A stretch of 64,000 nucleotides of DNA, taken from Paraburkholderia fungorum (GTDB lineage Bacteria > Pseudomonadota > Gammaproteobacteria > Burkholderiales > Burkholderiaceae). The position numbers and the translations under genes are program-made. A model generated the notes under the pieces. That model made no database searches, was not told the DNA's origin, and saw only the letters and a list, made by a program, of their open reading frames with translations. Shown here one piece after another: positions 17,345 to 26,968 of the stretch (its first letter is position 1; each line of letters begins with the position of its first letter). Where the stretch lies: the NCBI RefSeq assembly GCF_900099835.1, contig NZ_FNKP01000004.1, positions 434,001-498,000 on the forward strand, given 5' to 3'.

Positions 17345-18145
17345 ATGATCAACCACATCAGGTCAAAAGACGGTACATCAATCGGCTATTCGCGCACCGG
17401 CGCAGGACCCGCGCTTGTATTGGTACATGGCACGACGGTCGATCGCCATCGTTGGCGGCCCGTTCTCGCTGCATTCGAGCGACACTTCACCGTGTTTGCA
17501 CTCGACCGACGCGGACGCGGCGATAGTGGTGACAGTGCGGAATACGCTATCGAGAAGGAATTTGACGACGTCGCCGCGTTAGTCGACGCAACTGGCGAAA
17601 GCGCTGTATCAGTGGTTGCTCATTCATTCGGTGCGGTTGCCGCACTGGAGGCGGCGACCCGAACTTCGAGTGTCGACAAACTCGTCCTCTACGAGCCGCC
17701 GTTTCGCCTCGGCGAGCCCGATCCGGAGACGGAACGGATCGTCGAAACATTACGAGCACACATCGATGACCAAAATAACGAGGCGGCATTGGCGACGTTT
17801 TTTAGCCAGGTGCTTCGCCTGCCTGAAGCGGAGATCAGTCGCTTACGCGTTCTACCAAACTGGTCCTCGCGGGTCGAAATTGCGGCCACAATCGCTCGAG
17901 AAATGGGCGCGCTACAAACCTATCGACCCTCAGCGACAGCGCTCGAAAAGGTAGCCGTTCCCGTGCTGCTGTTGCTGGGTAGTGCCAGCCCACCGAAGTA
18001 CATTGAGGCCTCCGATTATTTGCTCTCAATTCTAAAGACCAGCTCGCGCGTCGTATTGGAGGGCCAAGGCCACGGCGCTATTGATGCCGACAGCGCGCTC
18101 TTTGGACGAGAGGTGCTCTCGTTCCTGCTCGCTGACAAACGCTAG
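17345..18145 (+). CDS. Alpha/beta-fold hydrolase
   Basis: This 266-residue soluble hydrolase has the oxyanion segment LVHGTTVDRHRW, the strand-turn DRRGRGDSGD and the nucleophile elbow AHSFGA (Ser as nucleophile, with Ala replacing the first Gly of GxSxG). The C-terminal GQGHGAID supplies the catalytic His. The acid is probably the Asp/Glu after VPVLLLLG. It resembles small esterases and C-C hydrolases in catabolic clusters. AGGG lies 7-8 bases before the ATG. It starts about 100 bases after the monooxygenase gene on the same strand and probably acts on its product or hydrolyses an ester substrate. The actual substrate is not deducible. Confidence 0.88.
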   Translation: MINHIRSKDGTSIGYSRTGAGPALVLVHGTTVDRHRWRPVLAAFERHFTVFALDRRGRGDSGDSAEYAIEKEFDDVAALVDATGESAVSVVAHSFGAVAALEAATRTSSVDKLVLYEPPFRLGEPDPETERIVETLRAHIDDQNNEAALATFFSQVLRLPEAEISRLRVLPNWSSRVEIAATIAREMGALQTYRPSATALEKVAVPVLLLLGSASPPKYIEASDYLLSILKTSSRVVLEGQGHGAIDADSALFGREVLSFLLADKR

Positions 18146-18188
18146 AGCGCGCGCACTTAATCTCCACTCAATTGAAAGGAAAGCTCGT

Positions 18189-19046
18189 ATGTCACCGGTG
18201 GTTACTGGCAAATGGCTGCAGGCGCAGCTCGGCAGCCCCGATCTTGTCGTACTCGACGCGACTTGGTTTCTTAATCCGCAACAGCTAAGCGCCCGGCGAC
18301 GGTTTACGGAAGCGCATATCCCGGGAGCACAATTTTTCGACATTGATCATGTCTGCGACGCCGGCTCACCGTTGCCACACATGGCGCCCGGTTCGGCACA
18401 GTTCGAACTATTTGCGCGCGAGCTGGGCATTAGCAATGATAGCCGCGTAGTGTTCTACGATCAGCAAGGTCTGTTTTCCGCAGCGCGCGGATGGTGGCTT
18501 TTCAAACTTTTCGGGCACGAGAACGTATATCTGCTCGATGGCGGCCTGCCTAAGTGGCGAGACGCCGGTTGCCCCCTCGAAGATGGCGCATCTCCGAAAT
18601 TTCAAGCTACCGGCGATGTCGAATACCGAGCCAGGATCAACCCACAGCGCGTGCGTAAGATCGACGATATGCTCGACAACTTGGTGACGCGTAGCGAGCA
18701 AGTACTCGACGCACGTTCGCTAGACCGCTTCTCCGGAAAAGTGCCTGAGCCGAGAGCTGGAGTCGCTTCAGGTCATATTCCAGGCAGTGTGAGCTTGCCT
18801 TATACCGACGTTCTCAACGATGACGGCACGTTCAGGCTCGTCGGTGAAATTCGACGCTTGCTGGCAGCACGTGGAGTAGACTCGTCATCCAAGGTCGTCA
18901 CGAGTTGCGGTACCGGTGTCACTGCGGCCGTCATCGCCCTCGCAGTGGAAGTGGCGGGCTATGCGCCAGTTGGACTGTACGACGGCTCATGGACCGAGTG
19001 GGGCAGCCGGTCCGACACACCGAAAGTTGCTTTAGAGCAATCATGA
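18189..19046 (+). CDS. sseA: 3-mercaptopyruvate sulfurtransferase-like (two-domain rhodanese)
   Basis: The protein has 285 residues and two rhodanese domains. The first is inactive, beginning VVTGKWLQAQLGSPDLVVLDATW. The second carries the active-site loop CGTGVTA with the catalytic C240. The CG(S/T)GVTA loop is typical of mercaptopyruvate sulfurtransferases, whereas thiosulfate sulfurtransferases have a more basic loop. These enzymes move sulfane sulfur from 3-mercaptopyruvate to thiols or cyanide. The start at 18189 follows GAAAGGA. The frame is open about 108 bases further upstream into the preceding hydrolase gene. At the end of a monooxygenase-hydrolase run, it probably handles sulfur released from the organosulfur substrate. 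Confidence 0.88.
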   Translation: MSPVVTGKWLQAQLGSPDLVVLDATWFLNPQQLSARRRFTEAHIPGAQFFDIDHVCDAGSPLPHMAPGSAQFELFARELGISNDSRVVFYDQQGLFSAARGWWLFKLFGHENVYLLDGGLPKWRDAGCPLEDGASPKFQATGDVEYRARINPQRVRKIDDMLDNLVTRSEQVLDARSLDRFSGKVPEPRAGVASGHIPGSVSLPYTDVLNDDGTFRLVGEIRRLLAARGVDSSSKVVTSCGTGVTAAVIALAVEVAGYAPVGLYDGSWTEWGSRSDTPKVALEQS

Positions 19047-19646
19047 ATGCTCGATCCGTACAGAATCTGCATGGCAGAGCACGGGGAGCAGATCGTTCAT
19101 ATGCGTGTCGCGGGCCGACAGCGGACTGGACCATTCGGAGCACCAGCTAGCCCGTAACGATCTCCACGGACAAAACTTGCGATACCCGGCAATCGTCCGT
19201 GCTGAGGTCCGTTCTACCGCTCCTCGCCCCCCTCTCCCGTGGGGGCAGGTGCTGATCACTCCGACCGGCATGTTCAAATGGCTCATTGCCGCGCAATACC
19301 TGCGCGACAATCCCACGGCACACCTGAAGCGCTGCGGGCGCGCAGTCTCGCCCCCGGGGGCATTCGTTACCCGTCCAACACGCGCTGGCGCTCCGTGCCC
19401 GTACGTCGGCCGGTCGCCAAATGCTCGATTATCGCGCGCGCCTGTCATATGCGGCGGCGCCCGCTGACGTTTCGCTTCTACCGGCCGAGCATGCAGACCT
19501 CCGGCGCGTCATCTGGCACCCTTTGCAAGTCCTGGCGCTTTCGCGCTGACGAAGACCTAGCTCACTGATAGCTGAAGGTCCCCGAAAACGGAGATCGACA
19601 CCACGGGATCGCGACCTCGCAGGGCATTTCCTTCGGCCACTTCCCA
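19047..19646. other. Intergenic region with no supported gene
   Basis: The region is GC-rich, and open frames exist in several phases, but none has a domain, a ribosome-binding site or a consistent start. Parts read like decayed coding sequence broken by frameshifts. I could not identify a parent gene. Confidence 0.35.
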
Positions 19647-20102
19647 CTAGTCAAAATGCTGGAAGAGTTCAAAGGAAATAAGTCGGTGCTTAATCCTCCA
19701 GCCACTCTCGGTACGAGTGAACGTATCGTCAAATCGCCCCAGAATCTGCTTACCCCGTGCCGGACGGCCGGCCGGGCCGATTTCATCTTCTTCGGATCCC
19801 GCCCAAAGCAAGACACTCGTTACAGCGAACGCTTCATCATCGAGGATCTCACTGAAAAGTGAGTCCGTAATCAGGTGCCGGGTGATCCGATCCGCTGAGG
19901 GTTCGGAGTAGAAATCGACAATAGCAGGATGACCCTCAACAAGTGAACCAGATGGATTTTGCAGCGTTGCATCTTCAGCGAAGACGTCCGTAAGCCGTGC
20001 CGCCTCATTATGGTCAACAAACCATGCAGCACGCAAAAGTAAATTTCGGCACTCTGCTTCGCAGGAGAGTCGCGACATCATTTCCTTGTTGGACTGATTC
20101 AT
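19647..20102 (-). CDS. SnoaL/NTF2-like protein (small aromatic dioxygenase beta-subunit-like fold)
   Basis: This 151-residue protein has the cone-shaped NTF2-like fold: a helix-rich start (SCEAECRNLLLRAAWFVDH), the conserved FAEDATLQNP turn and the C-terminal strands GRFDDTFTRTESGWRIKHR. Such proteins serve as polyketide cyclases, ketosteroid isomerases, dehydratases or binding proteins. The spacing resembles the group annotated 'nuclear transport factor 2 family' near aromatic degradation genes. The start at 20102 follows AAGGGGAAG; the frame is open 19 codons further upstream. It has no same-strand neighbour close by, so no pathway can be assigned. Confidence 0.82.
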   Translation of the reverse strand: MNQSNKEMMSRLSCEAECRNLLLRAAWFVDHNEAARLTDVFAEDATLQNPSGSLVEGHPAIVDFYSEPSADRITRHLITDSLFSEILDDEAFAVTSVLLWAGSEEDEIGPAGRPARGKQILGRFDDTFTRTESGWRIKHRLISFELFQHFD

Positions 20103-20434
20103 TGATGCTTCCCCTTGGCGCTTCGGTGATCTCATTGGACAACTGTTAAAGAATTGCATGCAGTAACGCAGAAATTACGATACCCCCTCTCAAAGTTATC
20201 ACTAACGTAGTGCTCTTAATTGCTTGACGCACACCCGATGGGCTTTTTCATTTCATTAAAATCCCTTGCTTCAGATTAAAGAACCGAGTTACGGACGGTT
20301 GGGACGACTACGAGCGACGAAAATCACTCGCCAGAATTCGGCAACTCAAAAAGCCCGTGAATTCGCGTACGGATCTAGAAATTCAGACCATGCGATCAAA
20401 CCACACGCGTGTACCTGACACTGCTGTCATCCGT

Positions 20435-21841
20435 CTATCCAACGGACTGCATGGGACTGACGCCAAGCCGCGTCAAACTGACGATGCAAGCTCCGCCTGC
20501 AAGTACCGCCCCACAAATCAGCGCGACCGCGACCCCGTGAACATGCATCCTATCGAGAACCAATGCAACGATCGCCGTTCCCAATGCTTGACCTGACAGC
20601 CGGGCGGTACCCAGCATCCCACTAGCCGCACCACTCCGGCTTTTCGGCGCAGCACCAATCATCGCGCGATTGTTCGGCGACTGGAACAGGCCGAACCCCG
20701 CACCACAAATCATCATGCTCCAAACAATATCGTGCGGATGTGGTGACACCGACAATGTCGCAATGCAAACAAGCCCAACAGCCATGGTCGCGAGTCCCAA
20801 ACCACCGAGCAAGCTCGGCGAAATGCGATCGGATAGACGCCCTGCCAGCGGCGAAACAATCGCACTGACCAGAGGCCATGGGGTCATCAAGAGACCGATC
20901 GCCCCAGGAGAGTAGCCGAGTGTGCCATGGAGATAGAACGGTAACGCGGTCGAGGCCATCATCTGCGCCGCGAACGCGCCTGCCGATGCCCCCAACGACA
21001 ACGAAAACAAGCGAATACGCAGCAGATCGAAAGGGAACTGGGGCCGCTTCTTTGATGCCTCGCGTCGTACAAGCAACACGCCCGCAATGGCGCAAACGAC
21101 CACCTGCCCGGCAATGCCAGGCCACCGCATGCCATGCCCGAGGCTCTCAACGCTTGTGATCATCGCGCCAATCATCACCGCTCCCAGGAGAGCACCGTAC
21201 ACATCGAACGCCCGATGGTTGCGATCGTTATCTGGCAGGTTGCGGCGTGCAAGCAGCCCCGCCACGATTCCAAGAGGCACATTGATAAGGAACAGCCACG
21301 GCCACGACCCGACCGACAGGATTGCACCTGCAACCGTTGGACCGATCGTGACCGCCGTGCTGGCAACCAGCGCGTTAATCCCAATGGCGCTACCCAACCG
21401 GTCACGCGGCATGATGTAGCGTAGTAGCGCGGTGTTGACGCTCATTACTCCTGCAGCACCGACGCCCTGAACAACGCGACACAACGTCAGTGCGAGCATC
21501 GAATGAGACAGCGCGCAAGCAAGCGATGACAGCGTGAAGAGCACGAGACCCGATCGATAAACCGTCCGATAGCCGTGCTTTTCACCAAGCGCCGCGAATG
21601 GCAAAAGGCAGACGGCCAGTGCTAGCTGATAGCCATTGATCACCCAGATAGAGGTCGACGCACCCGAATGCAGATCGACGGCAATCATTGGTAACGCGAC
21701 GTTTGCCACCGAGCTGTCCAGTAAAGCGAGCGCCATGCTGATTGAAATCGTCGCTTGCGCGAGAAGCCGTTGGGCCGCCGGCAGACCATCGGTCGCTGTT
21801 GCTTCATTGCGCCCTTCAAGCGCGGGCAATTCCGATTTCAA
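20435..21841 (-). CDS. MFS transporter, DHA2 (EmrB/QacA-like) drug:H+ antiporter family
   Basis: This integral inner-membrane transporter has about 468 residues and many hydrophobic helices. TM1 contains ALLDSSVANVALP, the DHA2/DHA1 motif D1 at the end of TM1. TM2-3 carry ALGEKHGYRTVYRSG (motif A) and TM4-5 carry RVVQGVGAAGVMSV and AIGINALVASTAVTIGPTVAGAIL (antiporter motif C). These features indicate drug or metabolite export. The frame is open to 22003, but a TTG at 21841 is preceded by GGAG at a good distance, so I chose that start; an ATG at 21910 is the alternative. It is single, without an adjacent regulator. Confidence 0.85.
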   Translation of the reverse strand: MKSELPALEGRNEATATDGLPAAQRLLAQATISISMALALLDSSVANVALPMIAVDLHSGASTSIWVINGYQLALAVCLLPFAALGEKHGYRTVYRSGLVLFTLSSLACALSHSMLALTLCRVVQGVGAAGVMSVNTALLRYIMPRDRLGSAIGINALVASTAVTIGPTVAGAILSVGSWPWLFLINVPLGIVAGLLARRNLPDNDRNHRAFDVYGALLGAVMIGAMITSVESLGHGMRWPGIAGQVVVCAIAGVLLVRREASKKRPQFPFDLLRIRLFSLSLGASAGAFAAQMMASTALPFYLHGTLGYSPGAIGLLMTPWPLVSAIVSPLAGRLSDRISPSLLGGLGLATMAVGLVCIATLSVSPHPHDIVWSMMICGAGFGLFQSPNNRAMIGAAPKSRSGAASGMLGTARLSGQALGTAIVALVLDRMHVHGVAVALICGAVLAGGACIVSLTRLGVSPMQSVG

Positions 21842-22341
21842 CCCCGTCTCCCTTCGATCAAATAGCTCAACCGCACAAGCAGTCCCGCCTCGTTCGTCCC
21901 CACCTTCCATCAGCAGGACCAACACTAGTATCAATCTCGATTGATTGCTGCGGCACGGCCCAGGCACGCCTGGCTTGTGACCGCTCAGCCGCGCCGCATC
22001 CATACCTCACTCTCAATTCATTTATTGTGAGGCGCAGCGATCGCGCCCGCGTTGCGGGAACCACAATTCAGGTGTGCGTTGCACGACGACGTGCCGCCCT
22101 GAAACGATCGAATCGCCACACTTTCAGTGCGCCCGCCCTATCAAGAAGACGTTTGCACATCCCAATTCACCCAAGAACGCTTCTCTTCGACCAACATGCA
22201 AAAAACGCAAATCGGAATTGCAAACATTGCGCACCCGGCAGCCCAACTCAGCATTAGACTTTGTCAACTCAGTGCAAACCCTAGTCGATCGAATGACCGA
22301 CGACCGGTGCCCTAACCTCCAAACCATTTCACGGATCAGCC
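21842..22341. other. Divergent intergenic region
   Basis: About 500 bases lie between the divergent MFS and DUF4148 genes. I see no gene. The half nearer the DUF4148 gene is AT-richer and presumably holds its promoter, but no -35/-10 pair or operator stood out. Confidence 0.35.
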
Positions 22342-22611
22342 ATGTCTTTCAAAATCGCTCCGTACGTCATCGCGATCGCACTCGTCCTACCGGGCCTGTC
22401 ATTTGCATCGCCAGCGGACCAAGGTGTAACGCGTTCGCAAGTCCGCGCAGAACTGTCTCAGCTCGAACAGGCCGGCTTCCAGCCTGGCGGAGCCAATATC
22501 GAATATCCGCGCGAACTGCGTCACGCCGAACGCGTACTTCGGGAATCGCGTACTGCGACGACAACTGACAACCCAGCCACACTCGTTACTGCTGATAATC
22601 AAGGTCTGTGA
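22342..22611 (+). CDS. DUF4148-like small secreted protein
   Basis: This 89-residue protein has a Sec signal peptide (hydrophobic core AIALVLPGL, cleavage after SFA). A helical stretch TRSQVRAELSQLEQAGFQPG and the IEYPRELRHAERVL motif follow, matching the DUF4148 pattern of (T/S)RxxVxxEL...LExAGYxP...YPxxLQxAE. The role is unknown; members are abundant, short, periplasmic and often induced by stress. It faces another DUF4148 gene tail to tail across 55 bases. Confidence 0.82.
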   Translation: MSFKIAPYVIAIALVLPGLSFASPADQGVTRSQVRAELSQLEQAGFQPGGANIEYPRELRHAERVLRESRTATTTDNPATLVTADNQGL

Positions 22612-22666
22612 AGTTAGCTGAATTAAGCGGACATTCTCTCGTCCACTGCATTCCGCGATAACTAGG

Positions 22667-22963
22667 CTATTGGACGGGAACATAGTCCACGTTTGTTGCT
22701 GTGCCACTTAGCAGTTCGCCTGAGCGCACCGGATTTGCGGTCCCTCCGTCAATCGCTATCCGCGCTTGCGCAGCCTGCATGTCTGCCGGGTAATACGGGT
22801 CTACTGCCACTGCTGGATTGAAACCAGCCCGCTCGAAACGTGCCAGATCAGCTTTGATGTCCGCGCGAGTTCGGGCATGGTCGCTATCTGACGATTGAGC
22901 AATCGACGCCATTGATGTGAATAAAACTGCAACTGCACCGACTATCGTGACCATCGATTTCAT
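22667..22963 (-). CDS. DUF4148-like small secreted protein
   Basis: The protein has 98 residues. A signal peptide (VTIVGAVAVLFTSMASIAQ) precedes the family core TRADIKADLARFERAGFNP and YYPADMQAAQARI. A very good GGAGGTG ribosome-binding site precedes the ATG. It is convergent with the DUF4148 gene ending at 22611 and is clearly a diverged paralogue. No function is known. Confidence 0.85.
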   Translation of the reverse strand: MKSMVTIVGAVAVLFTSMASIAQSSDSDHARTRADIKADLARFERAGFNPAVAVDPYYPADMQAAQARIAIDGGTANPVRSGELLSGTATNVDYVPVQ

Positions 22964-23192
22964 GATTCACCTCCGGAAGTGAGACGGGTCGGATCGTTAC
23001 GTCCGACAGTACAGTCTACTCACTCCAATGGAGGGACACAGGGACTGGAAATGATCGATCAACAGCAGCCAAATCGTAGACAGAAGCGCGGCCTATGCCG
23101 CGCAAACGTCCCGAAGATAACCGAGGGCCTGTTGAAACTGGCTTCCGCGCAACCGCTAGACGGCTGCACGTGAGGCAGCCCAAACTGGCAAA

Positions 23193-24392
23193 TCAGAAGC
23201 GGTGAAGAATACCTACGCCAGCGGCGAACACATTGGTACCTGTCCCCGGTGTGCCGTTGAAACCGTCGCCAATCGTCGGCGTCGCACGGATCACCGTGCC
23301 CGTCGCACTCAGTGTTTCACCGCTTGCATGCGTCCACGCAGCTAGCGCATAGAGTCCCGTCGCCTTCGACAATGAGTAATACAGTTGCGTGGTTACCTGA
23401 TGGTAATTCGCGCCGTCTGTACCGTTGGCTTGCGACGCATGCACGAAGGCGTAGCCGGTTGCGAAGGACCACGCAGGTCCGAACATCCAGTGACCCACAA
23501 GGCCCGCGGAATTGAACACGGCCTCAGTGGAGAAATGTGAGTTGATGCTCGGAATGTACTGCGTATTAGACAGAGAACCCGACAGATCAAACGACGGCGT
23601 AATTTGCCAGCCGGCTGTGACGGCAATGCGCTGCTGTGCCTGCGCATACTGATAGCCGTTGGTCAGCGCAGAAATCGACGGTTCCGCCCCGTTGTTGCTC
23701 AAGGTCGTGTATTGACCCCATGCACCGCCACCCGACGCAGAGTTATTGATCCGGAGAAAGCCGACAGCCAAGCCTCCGGGACCAGCGTTGTACTGAGCCG
23801 CAAGGCTATAGGTTGAACCGCTGTTGATGCTGCCCGGCTGACCACCCAACGCGTACGAGCCTGCAACGGTAAAGCCGTGTACAGTTGGCGACGTATACGA
23901 GATCTGATTGTTCACGTAGTTCAGATCGAGCATGTCGATGTCGCCAGGGTGCGCACCGAAGAAGCCGGTCAACCATTGCGTCGGACTCCATCGCGACAAC
24001 AGGATCACATATTGCGAAAAACCGCGACCCACGATCAACGAGCCGTAGTCCGGATTCGTCAGCCCCATGTTCGCCTGACGTTTGAATGCGAGGCCCGCTG
24101 TGGTCATTGCACCGTTCGACGCGTTGAAACCCTGCTCGAGCCGGAACACAGCCTTGGTCCCACCGCCAAGGTCCTCGATGCCCTTTAAGCCCCACACTGT
24201 CGCACCGCGCACACCATTGACCATCGTCACGGCAGAATGGCCACCGGACGTTTGACCCAATGATCCAGAACTACTTTGATATGCGATACCCGCGTCGACG
24301 AGACCATAGAGCGTTACGCTGCTCTGCGCGTTTGCGATGCACGGGGTGATAGCGGCCGCAGCGGCCGCGGCGAATGCCGAAAACCTTCTCAT
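23193..24392 (-). CDS. Outer-membrane porin (Gram-negative porin, OmpC type)
   Basis: The protein has 399 residues. The signal peptide is an Ala-rich stretch ending PCIANA before mature QSSVTLYGLVDAGIAYQSS. It has the usual hairpin GLKGIEDLGGGTKAVFRLEQGF, a mid-barrel GRGFSQYVILLSRWSP segment (loop 3 area) and ends in HRF, the C-terminal aromatic needed for outer-membrane insertion. AGGAGA lies 4 bases before the ATG. It is a paralogue of the porin at 14711. It lies 294 bases upstream of an amino-acid-type binding protein transcribed in the same direction. No local regulator is obvious. Confidence 0.9.
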   Translation of the reverse strand: MRRFSAFAAAAAAAITPCIANAQSSVTLYGLVDAGIAYQSSSGSLGQTSGGHSAVTMVNGVRGATVWGLKGIEDLGGGTKAVFRLEQGFNASNGAMTTAGLAFKRQANMGLTNPDYGSLIVGRGFSQYVILLSRWSPTQWLTGFFGAHPGDIDMLDLNYVNNQISYTSPTVHGFTVAGSYALGGQPGSINSGSTYSLAAQYNAGPGGLAVGFLRINNSASGGGAWGQYTTLSNNGAEPSISALTNGYQYAQAQQRIAVTAGWQITPSFDLSGSLSNTQYIPSINSHFSTEAVFNSAGLVGHWMFGPAWSFATGYAFVHASQANGTDGANYHQVTTQLYYSLSKATGLYALAAWTHASGETLSATGTVIRATPTIGDGFNGTPGTGTNVFAAGVGILHRF

Positions 24393-24686
24393 GCTGTCTC
24401 CTGATGGATATTAGAATTTTTTAAGGTCGGCATTGTATGCTGACCTTTCGAATAGGGATACTTAATAACTTTCTTTTTGTTATCTCTCAGATTCGATATT
24501 GCGTTTTCGGTGTCCGATGCATCCCTCTTCAATGCACGCTATCTTTTACCGAAGCATGCCATAGGCAAACCATTAGCAGGATGCAATAAATGCACAGCAG
24601 ATTTCGAGTGACATCAATTCAGCGCAAGTTCGAATTCGACTGTCCACATCACAAACCAGATTCGCAGAACAACCAGGCCGAAACAT

Positions 24687-25436
24687 TTAAAGTGGGTTCG
24701 GCGGAGCGACCTTGCCGCTGTCGACCCTGTGCTCCACGAGTGCGCGACTGACGAAACCGGACGCCTTCATCACTTCGACAAACGCTGCAACGTAACGTGC
24801 AGCTTCTGGCCGTCCCTTCGGAGTCGCCATAGCCTGACGGATTTCCATGAAGTTACCTTCAAGCATCCGCAATCCGCCGATCCGCTTCGCGTCCAGTTCA
24901 CTACGTGCTTTCACGCCGGCAACCACATCGAGATTCTGTTCGATCAGCATATCGGCGATTTTCGTGGGATCGTCGCCTCGCACCAACTCAGCGTGAAGAA
25001 TCTCGCGCTTGAGAAAGAGGTCGTACGCGCTATCACGGCTGACCGCGATCCGGTGACCCGTCCGATCGACGTCTTCGTTGGTGCGGATGAGCGACTCAAC
25101 GCGTACCAGATAAACGCCTTCGATCAGTAGATACGGTCCCGAGTAGTCCATCTCTTTGGCCCGCTCGGGATCGATACCGCTGAACGCAACGTCCCATACC
25201 CCCTCTTTCGCAGCGTCCACGACACTGCGAGCCGACGAGAACTCCACCAGTTCCACAGGCACTCCGAGGTGAAATGCGAGCTCTCGGGCAAGATCGACAG
25301 ATACGCCACTCAGCTCTCCTGTTTCGGCATTTCTACAGGCGAGTGCGGGATTACCATAGTTGATCGCGGCACGCAGAGCACCCTTTGGTGCAAGTTGTGT
25401 GATTACATCACCGGATGGTTTAGGAAGACTTGTCAT
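24687..25436 (-). CDS. SBP_bac_3-type (amino-acid) solute-binding-like protein without obvious signal
   Basis: The product has about 249 residues from ATG 25436. It carries the type II binding-protein fold for polar amino acids: LRAAINYGNPALACRNAETG, then GVSVDLARELAFHLGVP and the DVAFSGIDPERAKEMDYSGPYL signature. Classical members are periplasmic, yet no hydrophobic leader is visible from this start or from the longer frame back to 25559. It may therefore be cytoplasmic, or use an atypical start. No ABC permease or ATPase genes accompany it. It is divergent from the LysR gene at 25750, which suggests shared control, and it may report on or bind the substrate of the decarboxylase/dehydrogenase pair downstream of that regulator. 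Confidence 0.75.
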   Translation of the reverse strand: MTSLPKPSGDVITQLAPKGALRAAINYGNPALACRNAETGELSGVSVDLARELAFHLGVPVELVEFSSARSVVDAAKEGVWDVAFSGIDPERAKEMDYSGPYLLIEGVYLVRVESLIRTNEDVDRTGHRIAVSRDSAYDLFLKREILHAELVRGDDPTKIADMLIEQNLDVVAGVKARSELDAKRIGGLRMLEGNFMEIRQAMATPKGRPEAARYVAAFVEVMKASGFVSRALVEHRVDSGKVAPPNPL

Positions 25437-25749
25437 GAAAGCTCGAGGCAACTGGTTAGCTGGATTTCCAAATAGTTTGGAAACGAAGGTCGGCGGTCTG
25501 TCCGCATAAACCTCCCGACTCATGCAGAAAGTATCGCGCGCAGTTTCTAACCAGATCAATCAGCCAGGTGCAAACCAGCTTTGTGCATGACGCTGACTCG
25601 CTCACCGCAGGTTCGCTGCGAACGCTCGTTCGCGCTTAACCGCATATCTGTCGCGGTCCCAGAACGCTATACTGCTCTTCCCCCCTACTACAACGAGACG
25701 GCTACGTTCCCCCAAGGGAGTCCGAGCGTGCCCCCGTTCCGGTCATACA

Positions 25750-26691
25750 ATGCATTCAGAAGATCTCTTGATGTTTCTTGGTGTTGCTGAGAACGGCAAT
25801 CTGTCGCGTGCCGCGGCGGAAATAGGGTTATCGCAGTCTGCGTTGAGCCGACGCATCTCCACACTCGAATCGGAACTGAACACGCGGCTATTCCACCGCA
25901 GCGGACGAGGCTTGATGCTGACCGAGAGCGGCAATCGGCTGATAGCCTACGCACGCACTATCAAGAAGACGCTCGACGAGGCGAATGCAGACCTGCATGC
26001 TCCTGCACACCAAGGCCCGTCGAGCATCATTCTTGCCGCTCCGCCGACCATTGCCAAGATCCTGTTCGGCTCGATAGGCAAGTCCCTTCAGGAGCGCTAC
26101 CCCGGCATCAGGATGCGCGTCAAGGAAGGTCTGGCCAGTCACATCCACGACTGGATCACCAGCGGCGAAGTCGACGCGGCAATCGCCTATCTCCCGGAGA
26201 ATCGCGCGTTTCTGGGTGGCGTCGACGTGATCCTGCGCGAGCGCTTGAGCTTCATTGCGCCGATGCAATTCGGCCCGCTTCCGGCGGCGTTCCCGCTCGA
26301 ACGCCTAGCCGATGTGCCATTGATCGTGCCGTCTCCTTCGCATGGCATCCGCACGCGAGTCGAGGCATTCGTGGCCCAACATTCGAAATCGCTAAAAATT
26401 GCGATGGAATGCGATTCGTCTGTCTACATCACACGCCAACTGGTTGTGGAAAACTGCGGCTGTACGATTTTGCCGGTCGCGGCGGTCTACGAAGAATTGC
26501 AGGCCGGGAAACTTCAGGCAACCCGTCTTGAACCGGACATCGTTCGTGACGTCGCCATCATTTCGGGGAAAAACCGACCACCGATTCCCGCGCAATGGGA
26601 TGTCTTGCGTGCGATCCGGCAAATCATGATCGAACTCGTCGAAGGTGGCATGTGGCCTGACGCCGAAGTTGCCGAGGGCAGCTCAGCGTAG
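25750..26691 (+). CDS. LysR-family transcriptional regulator
   Basis: The protein has 313 residues. The N-terminal winged helix reads FLGVAENGNLSRAAAEIGLSQSALSRRISTLE, a canonical LysR DNA-binding helix pair. An effector-binding domain of the PBP2 fold runs from about residue 92 to 295 (PSSIILAAPPTIAKILFG, DAAIAYLPEN). It is divergent from the binding-protein gene ending at 24687 and lies 277 bases upstream of the ThDP enzyme on the same strand, so it probably activates one or both in response to a pathway metabolite. The ribosome-binding site is weak. Confidence 0.9.
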   Translation: MHSEDLLMFLGVAENGNLSRAAAEIGLSQSALSRRISTLESELNTRLFHRSGRGLMLTESGNRLIAYARTIKKTLDEANADLHAPAHQGPSSIILAAPPTIAKILFGSIGKSLQERYPGIRMRVKEGLASHIHDWITSGEVDAAIAYLPENRAFLGGVDVILRERLSFIAPMQFGPLPAAFPLERLADVPLIVPSPSHGIRTRVEAFVAQHSKSLKIAMECDSSVYITRQLVVENCGCTILPVAAVYEELQAGKLQATRLEPDIVRDVAIISGKNRPPIPAQWDVLRAIRQIMIELVEGGMWPDAEVAEGSSA

Positions 26692-26968
26692 AGTCGCTGC
26701 GCCTCGGCAGCCACCAGCCCCAGATAACACTCTCAACATCGACGAATCGGACGCAATCATCAGCGTCCCTCGTCGGTTGTTTCCCTCTCCTATTCGCCTT
26801 CTACCTCGGCTCCCCGCCTCGCAAAGCTGCTTTGCAAGTTTCGCAACGAGTTCGCCGAAGTTTGCCCCGCATAATGAATGCATGCTCGATGCCGCGCTGT
26901 GCGCATCGTGGGCAACATCGAAATGAGACGGCAACGCGCAGTGCCGCCACACAAGGAGCTTGAAGTAC

